Source: Streptomyces vietnamensis (GTDB lineage Bacteria > Actinomycetota > Actinomycetes > Streptomycetales > Streptomycetaceae). From it: a stretch of DNA of 64,000 nt. A program made the position numbers and the translations under genes. Location of the stretch: positions 124,001-188,000 of the forward strand of contig NZ_CP010407.1 of the NCBI RefSeq assembly GCF_000830005.1, given 5' to 3'. Numbering within the stretch: the stretch's first letter is position 1; each line of letters opens with the position of its first letter. The notes below the pieces were generated by a model. That model was not told the DNA's origin and made no database searches. It saw nothing but the letters and a program-made list of their open reading frames with translations. This document shows positions 54,261 through 64,000 of this stretch, piece after piece.

Positions 54261-54276
54261 ATCGAAGCGCTTCGAT
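54261..54276. promoter_or_regulatory. Palindrome upstream of GH1 gene, LacI-type
   Basis: ATCGAAGCGCTTCGAT is a perfect 16-base palindrome with the central GCGC of LacI-family sites but different flanks from the AGCGCTAACA group. The rest of 53986-54341 holds no gene. Confidence 0.5.
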
Positions 54277-54341
54277 CGACTCGTCCGGCCGGCAACCGCC
54301 GCACCGAGCCGCTCACGAAGCGCCGGAGCGAGGCCCGCTGA

Positions 54342-55706
54342 CGGTGGAGGAAGCGCTGGGACACCAGCCTCATCCCGACGGACCCGCCCGCCCCCGACCT
54401 GCTCCAAGACGACGCCCCTCGGCCGGTCGGCCCCCTGTCCACCCCATTCCTCACCGGCGACACCGCCGTCGACCACTACCACCGCTTCCGCGAAGACGTC
54501 CGCCTCATGGCCGACCTCGGCCTCACCGCCTACCGCTTCTCCATCGCCTGGCCCCGCATCCAACCCACCGGGCACGGCCCCCTGTCCCACCACGGCCTCG
54601 ACTTCTACCGCGCCCTCACCGACGAACTGCTGGAGCACGGCATCACCCCCGTCGCCACCCTCTACCACTGGGACCTCCCCCAGGAACTCGAGGACGCTGG
54701 CGGCTGGCCGGCCCGCGACACCGCCTACCGCTTCGCCGAGTACGCCGCCCTGACCGCCGAGGCCCTCGGCGACCGCGTGCCCACCTGGATCACCCTCAAC
54801 GAGCCCTGGTGCAGCGCCTTCATGGGGTACGCCGGCGGCGCCCACGCTCCCGGCCGCACCGACCCCGCCGACGCGCTGCGCGCCGCCCACCACCTCAACC
54901 TCGCCCACGGCCTCGCCGTGGGCGCCCTGCGCGCCGCGCTGCCCGCCTCCGCCCAGCTCTCCGTCTCGCTGAACCTGCACGCGGTGCGACCGCGCAGCGA
55001 CCGCCCGGAGGACCAGGACGCGGCCCGCCGGATCGACGCCGTCGGCAACCGGATCTTCACCGGCCCCATGCTAAAGGGCCGCTACGACGACGACCTCCTC
55101 AAGGACACCGCCCGCCTGGTCGACTGGGACGCCCTGCTCCACGACGGCGACCTCGCCGAAACCTCCCGCCCCATCGACCTGCTCGGCCTCAACTACTACG
55201 CCCCGACCGTCGTCTCCTCCCCCGCCAGGGGCCGGCTCCTCCCGTGCGAGGACGGGCACGGCACCGGCTCGCACTCGGTGTGGCCGGGCGCCGAGGACGT
55301 CGCCTTCCACCGCGCCGACGAGAACGTGACCGCGATGGGCTGGCCGATCGACCCGACCGGCCTCTCCGACACCCTCACCACCTTGCACCACGAGTTCGGC
55401 CTGCCCCTGCTCGTCACCGAGAACGGCGCCGCCTTCGACGACGTCGTCTCTCCCGACGGCACCGTCCACGACCCGGAGCGGACCGCCTACGTCCGCGGCC
55501 ATCTCGAAGCCGTCGCCGACGCCATCGACGCCGGCGCCGACGTCCGGGGCTACTACCTGTGGTCGCTGATGGACAACTTCGAGTGGGGGTACGGCTACAG
55601 CAAGCGCTTCGGCATCGTCCACATCGACTACGCCACCCAGAAGCGCACCCCGAAGTCCAGCGCCCACTGGTACTCCGAGGCCATCCGCCGCGGCGGACTG
55701 GACTAG
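54342..55706 (+). pseudogene. GH1 beta-glucosidase, N-terminus degraded
   Basis: Family sequence begins at [20 protein letters not shown] and is intact onward: [13 protein letters not shown], acid/base [25 protein letters not shown], nucleophile [30 protein letters not shown]. The usual first 50-60 residues (barrel strand with the substrate Gln) are not found in any frame; an in-frame TGA lies at 54339-54341. The first in-frame ATG is 54507, which would cut into the barrel. It could be expressed truncated but is unlikely to be active. Confidence 0.75.
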
Positions 55707-55888
55707 ACCTTCGGTCGGGCGACAACCTTTCCGGGCCGGGCGGCCACCCAAGGGTGCGCCACCCCGGCGGCCCGGTCGCCGACGCCTATCCCTGGAAGAC
55801 CCACACCGTCACCGGCGGCAGCCGGGCCGCACCCGGTACCGACTTCGACCACTTCGAGGGAGAGCTTGCACGGCCGTGCCTTCCTTCG

Positions 55889-57925
55889 TCAGGCCTCAGA
55901 AGACGTCAGCCGGGCCGCGACGTCGGCGCCTTCCCGTACGAAGACCGGTATGCGCTCCAGCGGGGCCTCGGCGTCGAGCGTCGTTCCGCCCTCCAGCACA
56001 CGGCCGGTGGCCGGGTCGAGCCAGCGGGTGCCGGACGGCAGGTACACCCGGCGGGCCCGGACGCCCCCCTCGTACACGGGTGCCACCAGCAGGTCGGGGC
56101 CGAGCAGGAACTGGTCGTCCACCTCCCAGGAACGCTCGTCCTCGGGGAAGTCGAAGAACAGCGGGCGCATCGGCGGGGCGCCGGTGCGGTGGGCGTCCTC
56201 GGACAGGCCGTGCAGGTAGGGGCGCAGGCGCTCGCGCAGCAGCAGGTGGTCGCGGAGGATGTTGTACGCCTGCTCCCCGTACGACCAGACCTCGTTCGGC
56301 CCGCCGGTCATGTCCGTGGCGAAGGCGGGGTGGTTGGGCTCGCGGTCCCCGTGCAGCCGCATGACCGGGCTGAAGGTGCCGTACTGGAACCACCGGATCA
56401 GCAGTTCGCGGTACTCCGGGTCGTCCGGGTCGCCGCCGAAGAAGCCTCCGATGTCGGTGTTCCACCAGGGGATGCCGCTCATCGCGACGTTCAGCCCCGC
56501 CCTGATCTGGCGCCCCAGGGAGTCGAAGGTCGTGGGGATGTCGCCGGACCACAGCAGGGCGCCGTACTTCTGGCTGCCCGCCCACGCCGAGCGGACCAGC
56601 GACAGCGGCCGGTCCTCGCCCACCGCGCGCAGGCCCTCGGCCGCCATGCGGGCGTGCTCCAGCGGGTAGAGGTTCGCGGCCTCGGCGGCCGGCCCTGCCG
56701 CGTAGACGGCGCGCTCGGCGAGGCCCGGGGGCACATCGGGTTCGCAGGCGTCCAGCCAGAAGCACGCCACGCCCAGCGAGCGGTAGTTGTCGTTCAGCCG
56801 CTGCCACAGCGCGGCGCGCGCTCCGGGGTGGGTGGCGTCGTAGTACGCCATCGGGCGGATCAGTGCTTCCCCGGCGTACCGGGAGGGCCACGGGAAGGTG
56901 AGCAGGCCGCCGTCCGCGTCCCGGACGAGGTGTCCGGCCGAGCGCAGTTCCCCGTACGCGTCGCTTCCGGGCTCGACGGTGGGCCACACCGAGACGGCGA
57001 GCTTCACGCCGAGGTCCGTCAGCTCCTTGACCATGGCGGCGGGGCCGGGCCACTCGCTCTCTTCGAAGCGCCAGTCGCCCATCCTCGGCCAGTGGAAGAA
57101 GTCGCAGACGATGACGGACAGCGGCAGTCCCCGCTTCTTGTACTGCCGTGCCACGGCCAGGAGTTCGTCCTGGGTGCGGTAGCGGAGTTTCGACTGCCAG
57201 AAGCCGGACGCCCACTCGGGAAGGAGGGGCGGACGGCCGGTGGCCCGGGTGTAGGAGTCCAGGATCCGGGCCGGGGTGTCGCCCGCGGTGATCCAGTAGT
57301 CGATGCGCCCGCCGCCGTCGGCGGTCCACCGGGTGGTGTCGACGCCCAGTTCGACGCGGCCGGTGGCGGGGTTGTTCCAGAGCAGTCCGTAGCCGCGCGA
57401 GGAGTGCAGGAAGGGGATGGCCGCCACGGTGTTGCTCTGGACGAGGTCGATCACACAGCCCTTCTGGTCCAGGCGCCCGTGCAGGTGCTGCCCCAGACCG
57501 TGCAGCCGTTCACCGTCGTAGGCCTCGAAGGACTGCTCCGTCCGGCCGCCGGCCACGTGGACGCGGGAGCCGGTGTGGAGCGCGTGCGGGCTGCGCTCGG
57601 CGAGGAGTTCGCGGCCCGAGACGGCGTGGCGGAATCGCAGCCGGCCGTCCGCCGAGGCCTCGACGGCGATGCTGCCGTTGACCAGGCGGGCACTGCCGTC
57701 GTCCGACAGGGACACCTCGGCGTGCGGGGCGGGCCGCGGGTTCTCCAGCGCACCGGGGGCGGTGGGGTCGATGGTCCCGGACGAGGCCCGCACCCGGACG
57801 GCGTCCGGTCCCCAGGGCTCGATGCGGAGGATCTCTGCGGCGGTGTGCCGTTCCAGGCCGCCCGCGCGGATGCTGTAGGACAAGGGTCGGTTCCTCTGCT
57901 CTCGGGGTCGGTCGGGTGGTGTCAC
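55889..57925 (-). CDS. GH31 family glycosidase (alpha-xylosidase-like)
   Basis: 678 codons from GTG 57925; a TTG at 57883 (AGAGGA upstream, giving MSYSIRAGGLERHTAAEILR) fits the family N-terminus better. LHGLGQHLHGRLDQKG, WASGFWQSKLRYRTQDELLA, nucleophile Asp in CFWLDACEPDV, and WWNTDIGGFFGGDPDD are present. No signal peptide. It resembles GH31 xylosidases acting on xylose-substituted glucans; exact specificity is uncertain. Follows GH54 across a terminator. Confidence 0.9.
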   Translation of the reverse strand: MTPPDRPREQRNRPLSYSIRAGGLERHTAAEILRIEPWGPDAVRVRASSGTIDPTAPGALENPRPAPHAEVSLSDDGSARLVNGSIAVEASADGRLRFRHAVSGRELLAERSPHALHTGSRVHVAGGRTEQSFEAYDGERLHGLGQHLHGRLDQKGCVIDLVQSNTVAAIPFLHSSRGYGLLWNNPATGRVELGVDTTRWTADGGGRIDYWITAGDTPARILDSYTRATGRPPLLPEWASGFWQSKLRYRTQDELLAVARQYKKRGLPLSVIVCDFFHWPRMGDWRFEESEWPGPAAMVKELTDLGVKLAVSVWPTVEPGSDAYGELRSAGHLVRDADGGLLTFPWPSRYAGEALIRPMAYYDATHPGARAALWQRLNDNYRSLGVACFWLDACEPDVPPGLAERAVYAAGPAAEAANLYPLEHARMAAEGLRAVGEDRPLSLVRSAWAGSQKYGALLWSGDIPTTFDSLGRQIRAGLNVAMSGIPWWNTDIGGFFGGDPDDPEYRELLIRWFQYGTFSPVMRLHGDREPNHPAFATDMTGGPNEVWSYGEQAYNILRDHLLLRERLRPYLHGLSEDAHRTGAPPMRPLFFDFPEDERSWEVDDQFLLGPDLLVAPVYEGGVRARRVYLPSGTRWLDPATGRVLEGGTTLDAEAPLERIPVFVREGADVAARLTSSEA

Positions 57926-57959
57926 TGCCGTTTCCGGGCTCCTCCGTCGCGCGAGCCGG

Positions 57960-57990
57960 GCCCGCCACCGCCGGCGAAGCGGTGGCGGGC
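57960..57990 (-). terminator. Hairpin after GH54 gene
   Basis: GCCCGCCACCGC and GCGGTGGCGGGC, 12-base arms around CGGCGAA, 29 bases past the GH54 stop. Confidence 0.75.
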
Positions 57991-58018
57991 CGGTGCGCGG
58001 TGGTGTTGCCCCGGTGGC

Positions 58019-59572
58019 TCAGCCCCAGGGCTGGGCGATGAGCCAGCTGGTGTCGGCGGCCCAGCTGGTGCCGCTGTCCCAGCTGTTGGAGCCGCCGTTG
58101 CTCGCTATGTAGGCCGTGTAGTTGTAGTGCCGGATGTACTTCGTCGGGAAGTTGACGGACTGGAAGGAGGTGCCGACCCCGCTGTTGCCCCTGGTGGGGC
58201 AGAAGGTGGCGTCCTGGGCGAAGGCGCCGGCGCCGTTGTCGAAGTCCAGGTAGAGCTCGTAGTCGTAGTGGTGCAGGAACTTCCCGGGGTTGTTGGCGGA
58301 CTCGAAGGAGAGGCAGGAGGTGTTGGCCAGGCCGGCGCGGACGATCCAGGTGGCGTCGGCCTTGTCGGTGGCCGAGCTGGAGGAGGCGGTGCCGGCGATG
58401 ACGACCTTGTTGTCGGCGTCGTTGTGGCGGAGGTAGTGCGAGGTGCAGCAGGGCGCGGTGGTGGCCCGCAGGGAGATCCGGGAGCCGGGGGTCAGCGTGC
58501 CGGTGCCGGTCGAGCCGCTGTTGTAGCCGGCGGCGGTGATGTTGGCCTGGACCGCGTTCTCGGTGGCGTCCGACGGGTAGCCCTGGGTCATGACCCCTTC
58601 GTAGAAGGTGCCTTGGGCCCACTTGCTGTTGTCGCCGCCGATGCCGAGGATGATCGCGCCCTCCTTGTGCATCGGGTTGTAGCCGGTGGCGTTGGGGCGT
58701 GCGCCGTTGTAGAAGGTGGACAGGCCGCCCGACTGGGCGTCGCCCCCGCGGAGGGCCCACTGGTTCGGGCCGCCCTTGAGCATGGCGGTCAGGAACCGGT
58801 TGTTGACGCTGGGGTCATTGGCGTTGAACCCTCGGTTGACCCCGGAGAACAGGCCGTTCTCCAGGTCGGCCATGACCCAGGGGCCGTTGCCGCTGCCCCA
58901 GCCCCAGCCCTTGTTGTCGCCGAAGTAGAGGGCCTCCATGTGGCCGTTGCCGGTGTCCAGGTTGTTGGTCTCGGCGTTGCCGTAGTCGAAGCAGCAGCCG
59001 CCGTTGAAGTGCGTGCCGTCGAAGATGGCGTACATGCCCTCGGGCTGGTCGCCGGTGGCGATGCCGTTGGTGTTGTTGTTGCGGTAGCCGGTTCCGGGGG
59101 CGACGTAGACGCCGTACGCCTTGTGCCCGCCGACGGTGACCGGCGCCTCGAAGGCGTTGGCGAGGTTGTCCGGCCCGCCGGCCGCCCCGCCGGCGGGCGC
59201 CTGGGTGAGGTGGTTGCCCTTGCCGGACTGGTCGTAGAGGACGGTGATGACGCAGCTGGTGCCGGCGCAGAAGGAGTCCTGCGCGGCGGCGTCGGCGTAT
59301 CCGCCGGCGCTCAGCGGGCCGATGTCCCTGGTCGCGCTGTCGGAGGCGCGCCTGACCTGGTACAGGGGGCCGTTGTACGCGCCGTACAGTGCCCGGGTGG
59401 TGCTGTGCGCCGCCACGCACGGCGTGCCACCGGCGAGGTAGATGTCGCACGGCCCCTGGGTGGCCGCCTGCGAGGTCCCGGCCGTGGCGGTGAGCAGGCC
59501 GACGGAGAGCGCGGCGGTCGCACCGACCGCGAGGAGGGCGCGCCTGACCCTGCGGATCGACGATTTGATCAT
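58019..59572 (-). CDS. Secreted GH54 alpha-L-arabinofuranosidase with CBM42
   Basis: 517 residues from ATG 59572, chosen over ATG 59584 because GGAG lies seven bases before it. Signal peptide with ALLAVGATAALSVGLLTATA, cut near AQA. Catalytic region: PCDIYLAGGTPCVAAHSTTR, YDQSGKGNHLTQAPAGG, GGCCFDYGNAETNN (adjacent Cys pair), MEALYFGDNKGWGWGSGNGP. The C-terminal AbfB domain has SLRATTAPCCTSHYLRHNDA and repeated FLHHYDYELYLD, YIRHYNYTAYIA units binding arabinose side chains. Removes arabinose from arabinoxylan or arabinan. Confidence 0.94.
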   Translation of the reverse strand: MIKSSIRRVRRALLAVGATAALSVGLLTATAGTSQAATQGPCDIYLAGGTPCVAAHSTTRALYGAYNGPLYQVRRASDSATRDIGPLSAGGYADAAAQDSFCAGTSCVITVLYDQSGKGNHLTQAPAGGAAGGPDNLANAFEAPVTVGGHKAYGVYVAPGTGYRNNNTNGIATGDQPEGMYAIFDGTHFNGGCCFDYGNAETNNLDTGNGHMEALYFGDNKGWGWGSGNGPWVMADLENGLFSGVNRGFNANDPSVNNRFLTAMLKGGPNQWALRGGDAQSGGLSTFYNGARPNATGYNPMHKEGAIILGIGGDNSKWAQGTFYEGVMTQGYPSDATENAVQANITAAGYNSGSTGTGTLTPGSRISLRATTAPCCTSHYLRHNDADNKVVIAGTASSSSATDKADATWIVRAGLANTSCLSFESANNPGKFLHHYDYELYLDFDNGAGAFAQDATFCPTRGNSGVGTSFQSVNFPTKYIRHYNYTAYIASNGGSNSWDSGTSWAADTSWLIAQPWG

Positions 59573-59732
59573 GAAGTACTCCATTCACCAGTGTGGGGTG
59601 TGAGGTGAGCGGTCCGGTTCGGGCTCCGTCCCTCGCCGTCGCCGCCGGACCCGGCTCGGGCTCCCGCTCGGGTAGCTCCGGGGGACGGCCGCGAGCACTC
59701 CTTCGCGGAGGGAAGGAGGAAGGCACCTGATT

Positions 59733-59748
59733 TTGTTAGCGCTAACAA
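59733..59748. promoter_or_regulatory. LacI-family operator (GH54)
   Basis: TTGTTAGCGCTAACAA is a perfect 16-base palindrome 160 bases upstream of the GH54 ATG. Apart from it, 59585-59927 holds no gene. Confidence 0.75.
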
Positions 59749-59927
59749 TTCCGACCGGAAGGAGCGCGCGTGATGACGGCACGGACACCTCCCGTGCCGC
59801 AACGGGCATCACTATGGCCAGCCGCCAGGACACCGTCAAGACATCGCGCATCGACGGACGGTCCAGCCTCAACTGCCGGTTGACACTTCGCATTGGCCCG
59901 GCAGCGTCGAGGTCGGGGTTGCACCCG

Positions 59928-60920
59928 TCACCCCAGGGCCCGGAGGCGGGTGACGGCGTCGGCGAGCATCCGGCGGCAGAACGCCAGGTGTTCGCCCCCG
60001 TAGCCGCGCGGGGCGCACTCCACGACGAGCAGCAGGCCCAAGTACAGCTGGTAGAGCGCCAGTCGGTGCCGGAGGGCGGGGGTGAAGTCGAGGCTGCCGC
60101 CGGCTCCGGTGTACCCAGCGGCGAGCTCGCTGTCCGGGCCGGTGCCGCCGCCGAAGTCCAGCGAGACCAGTTCGGCGGCCGGGTCGCCCCAGAACGCCCG
60201 CTCGTGGTCGATGAGGCCGGTGATCCGGGCCGGCCCGGCGTCGTCGGCCGCCCGGACGAAGATGTTGCCCGGCCAGAGGTCGAAGTGGACGAGCCGCGGC
60301 TCGGTGACCTCGTCGAGTGCGTACCCGCCGTCGGACACCAGGGCGCGGAGGTCACGGGGCGGGACGTCCAGCGGCGACCGCCAGCGGTCGGCGTCGTCGA
60401 GCAGGGCCTCGACCATGGCGGTGAAGGCGGTGCGCCAGTCGGCGGCGGTGAGCGCGGAGTCGCCGGCCGGGTAGCCGAATCGGCCGTCAGCCGGGGTCAG
60501 GGTGTGCAGGCGGGCGGTGACCGCGCCCAGCTCGCGGCGCAGGGCCTCCCCCGCTCCGGGCGGCAGATGGTCGCCCGCCTTGTCCCAGGGTGTTCCCTCC
60601 AGCACCGACAGGACGATGAACTCCTCGTCCGCGTGGAGCAGTTCGGGTGCCGGGACGCTGCCCTCCGGCAGGTCCGCGAGCCGCCGGTAGACCATCGTCT
60701 CCGTCCCGAGGATGCCCCGCTCGTAGCGGAGCACCGGTGCGGCGGGCGGTGGGGCGAGCTTGACGACGGCGGGTCGGCCGTCGTCCAGCAGGACGCGGTA
60801 GGCGCTGTTGAACCAGCCGTCGGTCAGCTCGTGTTCCAGGCGGCACCCCATGCCGGCGGAGCCGCGCAGCAGGGCGTCGAGCGCGGCGGGCGTCAGGTGG
60901 CGCTTCGTGCGGCTCTGCAT
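59928..60920 (-). CDS. Aminoglycoside phosphotransferase-fold (APH) kinase-like protein
   Basis: 330 residues from ATG 60920 with GGAAG upstream. LTDGWFNSAYRVLLDDGRPA, VVKLAPPPAAPVLRYERGI (ATP Lys), catalytic VHFDLWPGNIFV and GLIDHERAFWGDPAAEL are APH motifs. In a glycosidase cluster it may phosphorylate a sugar or inactivate a glycoside antibiotic; the sequence does not say which. Flanked by a terminator upstream, so it has its own promoter. Confidence 0.85.
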   Translation of the reverse strand: MQSRTKRHLTPAALDALLRGSAGMGCRLEHELTDGWFNSAYRVLLDDGRPAVVKLAPPPAAPVLRYERGILGTETMVYRRLADLPEGSVPAPELLHADEEFIVLSVLEGTPWDKAGDHLPPGAGEALRRELGAVTARLHTLTPADGRFGYPAGDSALTAADWRTAFTAMVEALLDDADRWRSPLDVPPRDLRALVSDGGYALDEVTEPRLVHFDLWPGNIFVRAADDAGPARITGLIDHERAFWGDPAAELVSLDFGGGTGPDSELAAGYTGAGGSLDFTPALRHRLALYQLYLGLLLVVECAPRGYGGEHLAFCRRMLADAVTRLRALG

Positions 60921-60955
60921 CGGCACTTCCGGGCGTGGGTCGGGCGGAAGGGGGC

Positions 60956-60991
60956 GAGGTCACGCGCCACGGTGCGGTGGCGCGTGACCTC
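60956..60991 (-). terminator. Hairpin after alpha-xylosidase gene
   Basis: GAGGTCACGCGCCAC and GTGGCGCGTGACCTC, perfect 15-base arms around GGTGCG, 15 bases past the GH31 stop. Confidence 0.8.
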
Positions 60992-61006
60992 ACGTCGGGG
61001 CCGGCC

Positions 61007-63285
61007 TCAGGCCGGGTAGGGCAGGTCCGCGTCACGGGTGCCCGCGGGGCTGACGTGCACGGCGCCGTCCGGGCCGCCGATCCGCAGCTGCCAGGGGTGC
61101 GGGCTGTCGGTGGTCACCCGGAGGCGGTCGCCGGTGCGGCGCAGGTGGAAGCGGGCGCTCTCGCCCGGGCCGTCGCTGCGCGGGATCACCACGGTGCGCT
61201 CGGCACCGTCGGCGAAGGCGTGGACCCGCAGCTCGACGCCCTCGGCCCAGGCGGAGACCGGACGCTGGTCGTCCGCCCCGAGCGGGATGACCGAGTCGGG
61301 GCGGGCGAGCAGCGGCAGGGTGTGGAAGCCGTGCTGTTCGCGCACCCACCGCGGGCCGGTGACCTGATCGCCGGTCAGGATGTTGGTCCACCTCCCCTCG
61401 GGCACGTAGTACTCGACCGTGCCGTCCTCGGTGAAGACCGGGGCGACGAGCAGGTCGTCTCCGAGCAGGTACTGCCGGTCGAGCGCGGCGGCGGCCGGGT
61501 CGTCCGGGAACTCCAGCACCATCGCGCGCATCACCGGCACGCCGGTGGCGTGCGCCTGCTGGGCGGCCTGCTGGAGATAGGGCGCCAGGCGGTGCTTGAG
61601 CAGGGTGAACTCACGGGTGACGTCGACGGCCTCCTCGCCGAAGTCCCACGGCACGCGGTACGACTTGCTGCCGTGCAGCCGGCTGTGCGAGGAGAGCAGG
61701 CCGAACTGGGTCCAGCGCTTGAAGACCGCGGGGGTCGGGGTGCCCTCGAAGCCGCCGATGTCGTGGCTCCAGAAGCCGAAGCCGGACAGGCCGAGGGAGA
61801 GTCCTCCGCGCAGCGACTCCGCCATGGCGTTGAAGTGCGACTCGCAGTCGCCGCCCCAGTGCACCGGGTACTGCTGGCCGCCCGCGGTGGCGGACCGGGC
61901 GAACAGCAGCGCCTCCCCCTCCCCGCGCTCCTCGCGGAGCAGCTCGAACACGGTCCGGTTGTACAGCTGGGTGTAGTAGTTGTGCATCCGCTCCGGGTCG
62001 GAGCCGTCGTGCCAGGCCACGTCGGTGGGGATGCGCTCGCCGAAGTCGGTCTTGAAGCAGTCGACGCCGACGTCGAGCAGGGTGCGCAGCTTGCCCCTGT
62101 ACCAGTCGCGGGCGGCGGGGTTGGTGAAGTCCACCAGGGCCATGCCCGGCTGCCACAGGTCCCACTGCCAGACGCTGCCGTCCGGGCGGCGCAGCAGGTA
62201 GCCCTCGCCCATGCCCTCGGCGAAGAGCTCCGACTTCTGCGCGATGTAGGGGTTGATCCAGGCGGAGATCCGCAGCCCCTGCTCCTTGAGGCGGCCCAGC
62301 ATGCCGGCCGGGTCCGGGAAGGTGTCCGGATCCCACACGAAGTCGCTCCACTGGTACTCGCGCATCCAGAAGCAGTCGAGGTGGAAGACGCTCAAGGGGA
62401 TACCGCGTTCGGCCATGCCGCCGACGAAGCGGTTGACGGTGGCCTCGTCGTACTCGGTGGTGAAGGAGGTGGTCAGCCACAGGCCCAGCGCCCAGGCCGG
62501 GGGCAGCGCGGGGCGGCCGGTGAGGGCCGTGTAGCGCTCCAGGATCGCCTTGGGGGTCGGGCCGTGGACGACGAAGTACTCCAGCGACTGGTCCTCGACG
62601 CTGAACTGCACCTGGCCGACGGACTCGGAGCCGATCTCGTAGCTGACCTTGCCGGGGTGGTTGACGAAGACGCCGTAGCCCCGGTTGGTCAGGTGGAACG
62701 GGACGTTCTTGTACGCCTGCTCGCTGCTGGTGCCGCCGTCCGCCTGCCAGATGTCCACCACCTGGCCGTTGCGGACGAACGGGGTGAACCGCTCCCCCAG
62801 GCCGTAGACCAGCTCACCGACTCCCAGCGAGAGCTGTCCGAGCATGTGGTGCCGGCCCTCGGCGTCGGTGACGAAGCCGGTGCCGCGCTCCCCCACCGAG
62901 GTGAGCACCCGGTCGCCGGCGCGGAACTCCAGCTGCCAGGGCCGGGAGGCGTCCACCCGCAACGTCAGTTCGCCGGCACTCAGCTCGACCACGTCGCCGT
63001 CCCGGCTCACCTTCCCCTGGCCCTGCTCGGCGCCGGGCAGTGCGAACTCGGGGCCGCGCCGCACCGAACCGGCGTGGTGGGTGGTGCGCACCCCGATCAC
63101 GCCCTCGGCCGGGGACCAGCATTCGACGGTCAGCAGTGGGCTGTTGAGCGTGTCACCGCGGCCGCGCACGTGCTTCACGGGCGCGTAGAGGGTCATCCGG
63201 TCCTCGCCGGCGCGGACGTCGGCGACCTCGGTGGCGTAGCGCGCGGTGACGCCCGGGCGCATCAGCCAGTAGCCGTCGGTGAACT

Positions 63286-63289
<4 letters not shown>
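61007..63289 (-). CDS. GH31 alpha-xylosidase (YicI type)
   Basis: 760 residues from ATG 63289. MKFTDGYWLMRPGVTARYAT is the YicI-type N-terminus. LVYGLGERFTPFVRNGQVVD, IPLSVFHLDCFWMREYQWSD, nucleophile Asp in VDCFKTDFGERIPTDV, acid/base region GGDCESHFNAMAESLRGGLS, and FWSHDIGGFEGTPTP are conserved. Cytoplasmic. It takes alpha-1,6 xylose off xyloglucan fragments such as isoprimeverose. ATG overlaps the stop of the upstream GH1 gene. Confidence 0.95.

Positions 63290-64000
<711 letters not shown>

Noticed and set aside
55707..55888. Plus-strand frame with VADAYPWKTHTVTGG
   Set aside because: Possibly a fragment of a lost gene, but too short and unrecognised to annotate.
54344..59608. Plus-strand open frame of 1754 codons
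   Set aside because: It runs antisense or out of frame through GH1, GH31 and GH54 genes and has low-complexity composition.

Overview
The window is about 70% GC DNA with strongly G/C-ending codons, GTG and TTG starts and GGAGG-type ribosome sites. Gene content (actinobacterial-type uptake hydrogenase, LtrA, F420-type Ddn-like protein, many TetR, AraC and LuxR regulators, ricin-lectin tailed secreted glycosidases) points to a Streptomyces or close relative. The mix of intact operons, broken genes and several transposase families suggests a plastic accessory part of the chromosome.

Layout. 1-4311: minus-strand operon hypX-hhyS-hhyL for a group 1h high-affinity [NiFe] hydrogenase; hhyL runs off the left edge. 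4312-6726: a disordered small protein, a micro-ORF motif, a GNAT relic and a secreted cyclophilin. 6996-10267: an IS701-family element inserted at the CTAG edge of a second inverted-repeat-bounded unit, which holds an IS5-type transposase plus a colicin-E-type immunity protein and a YxiG-like protein as apparent cargo. 10264-13172: an unknown Cys-rich protein, an HEAGH metallopeptidase-like protein, a DUF5655-like protein, a strong hairpin and an iteron-like repeat cluster. 13173-26513: small-molecule redox and hydrolase modules with SnoaL-like proteins, NmrA-like reductase, FMN reductase, esterase and GMC oxidoreductase under AraC, TetR, ECF and LuxR/MalT regulators. 26801-36758: LtrA, two TetR-controlled modules, YceI, a GH15 enzyme, a Ddn-like protein and a quinone-oxidoreductase-like protein.

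36759-46010 is a gene graveyard enclosing one intact operon (hydrolase, two SDRs, TetR; 38965-42357). It holds IS5, IS110 and ISL3 remnants, a broken SMR pump, a broken nuclease-like defence gene, two copies of a transposase passenger gene, a one-spacer type I-E CRISPR relic and a DUF2716 gene. 46131-64000 is a hemicellulose/glycoside cluster: secreted GH62 and GH54 arabinofuranosidases, GH36 alpha-galactosidase, two GH31 enzymes, two GH1 enzymes (one 5'-degraded), a phosphotransferase and an AraC/PhyH module. Three near-identical LacI-type operators (core AGCGCTAACA) lie upstream of GH62, GH36 and GH54, so secreted debranching and intracellular side-chain removal probably answer to one sugar-sensing repressor outside this window.

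Calls rest on reading motifs and frames by eye; no database search was run.
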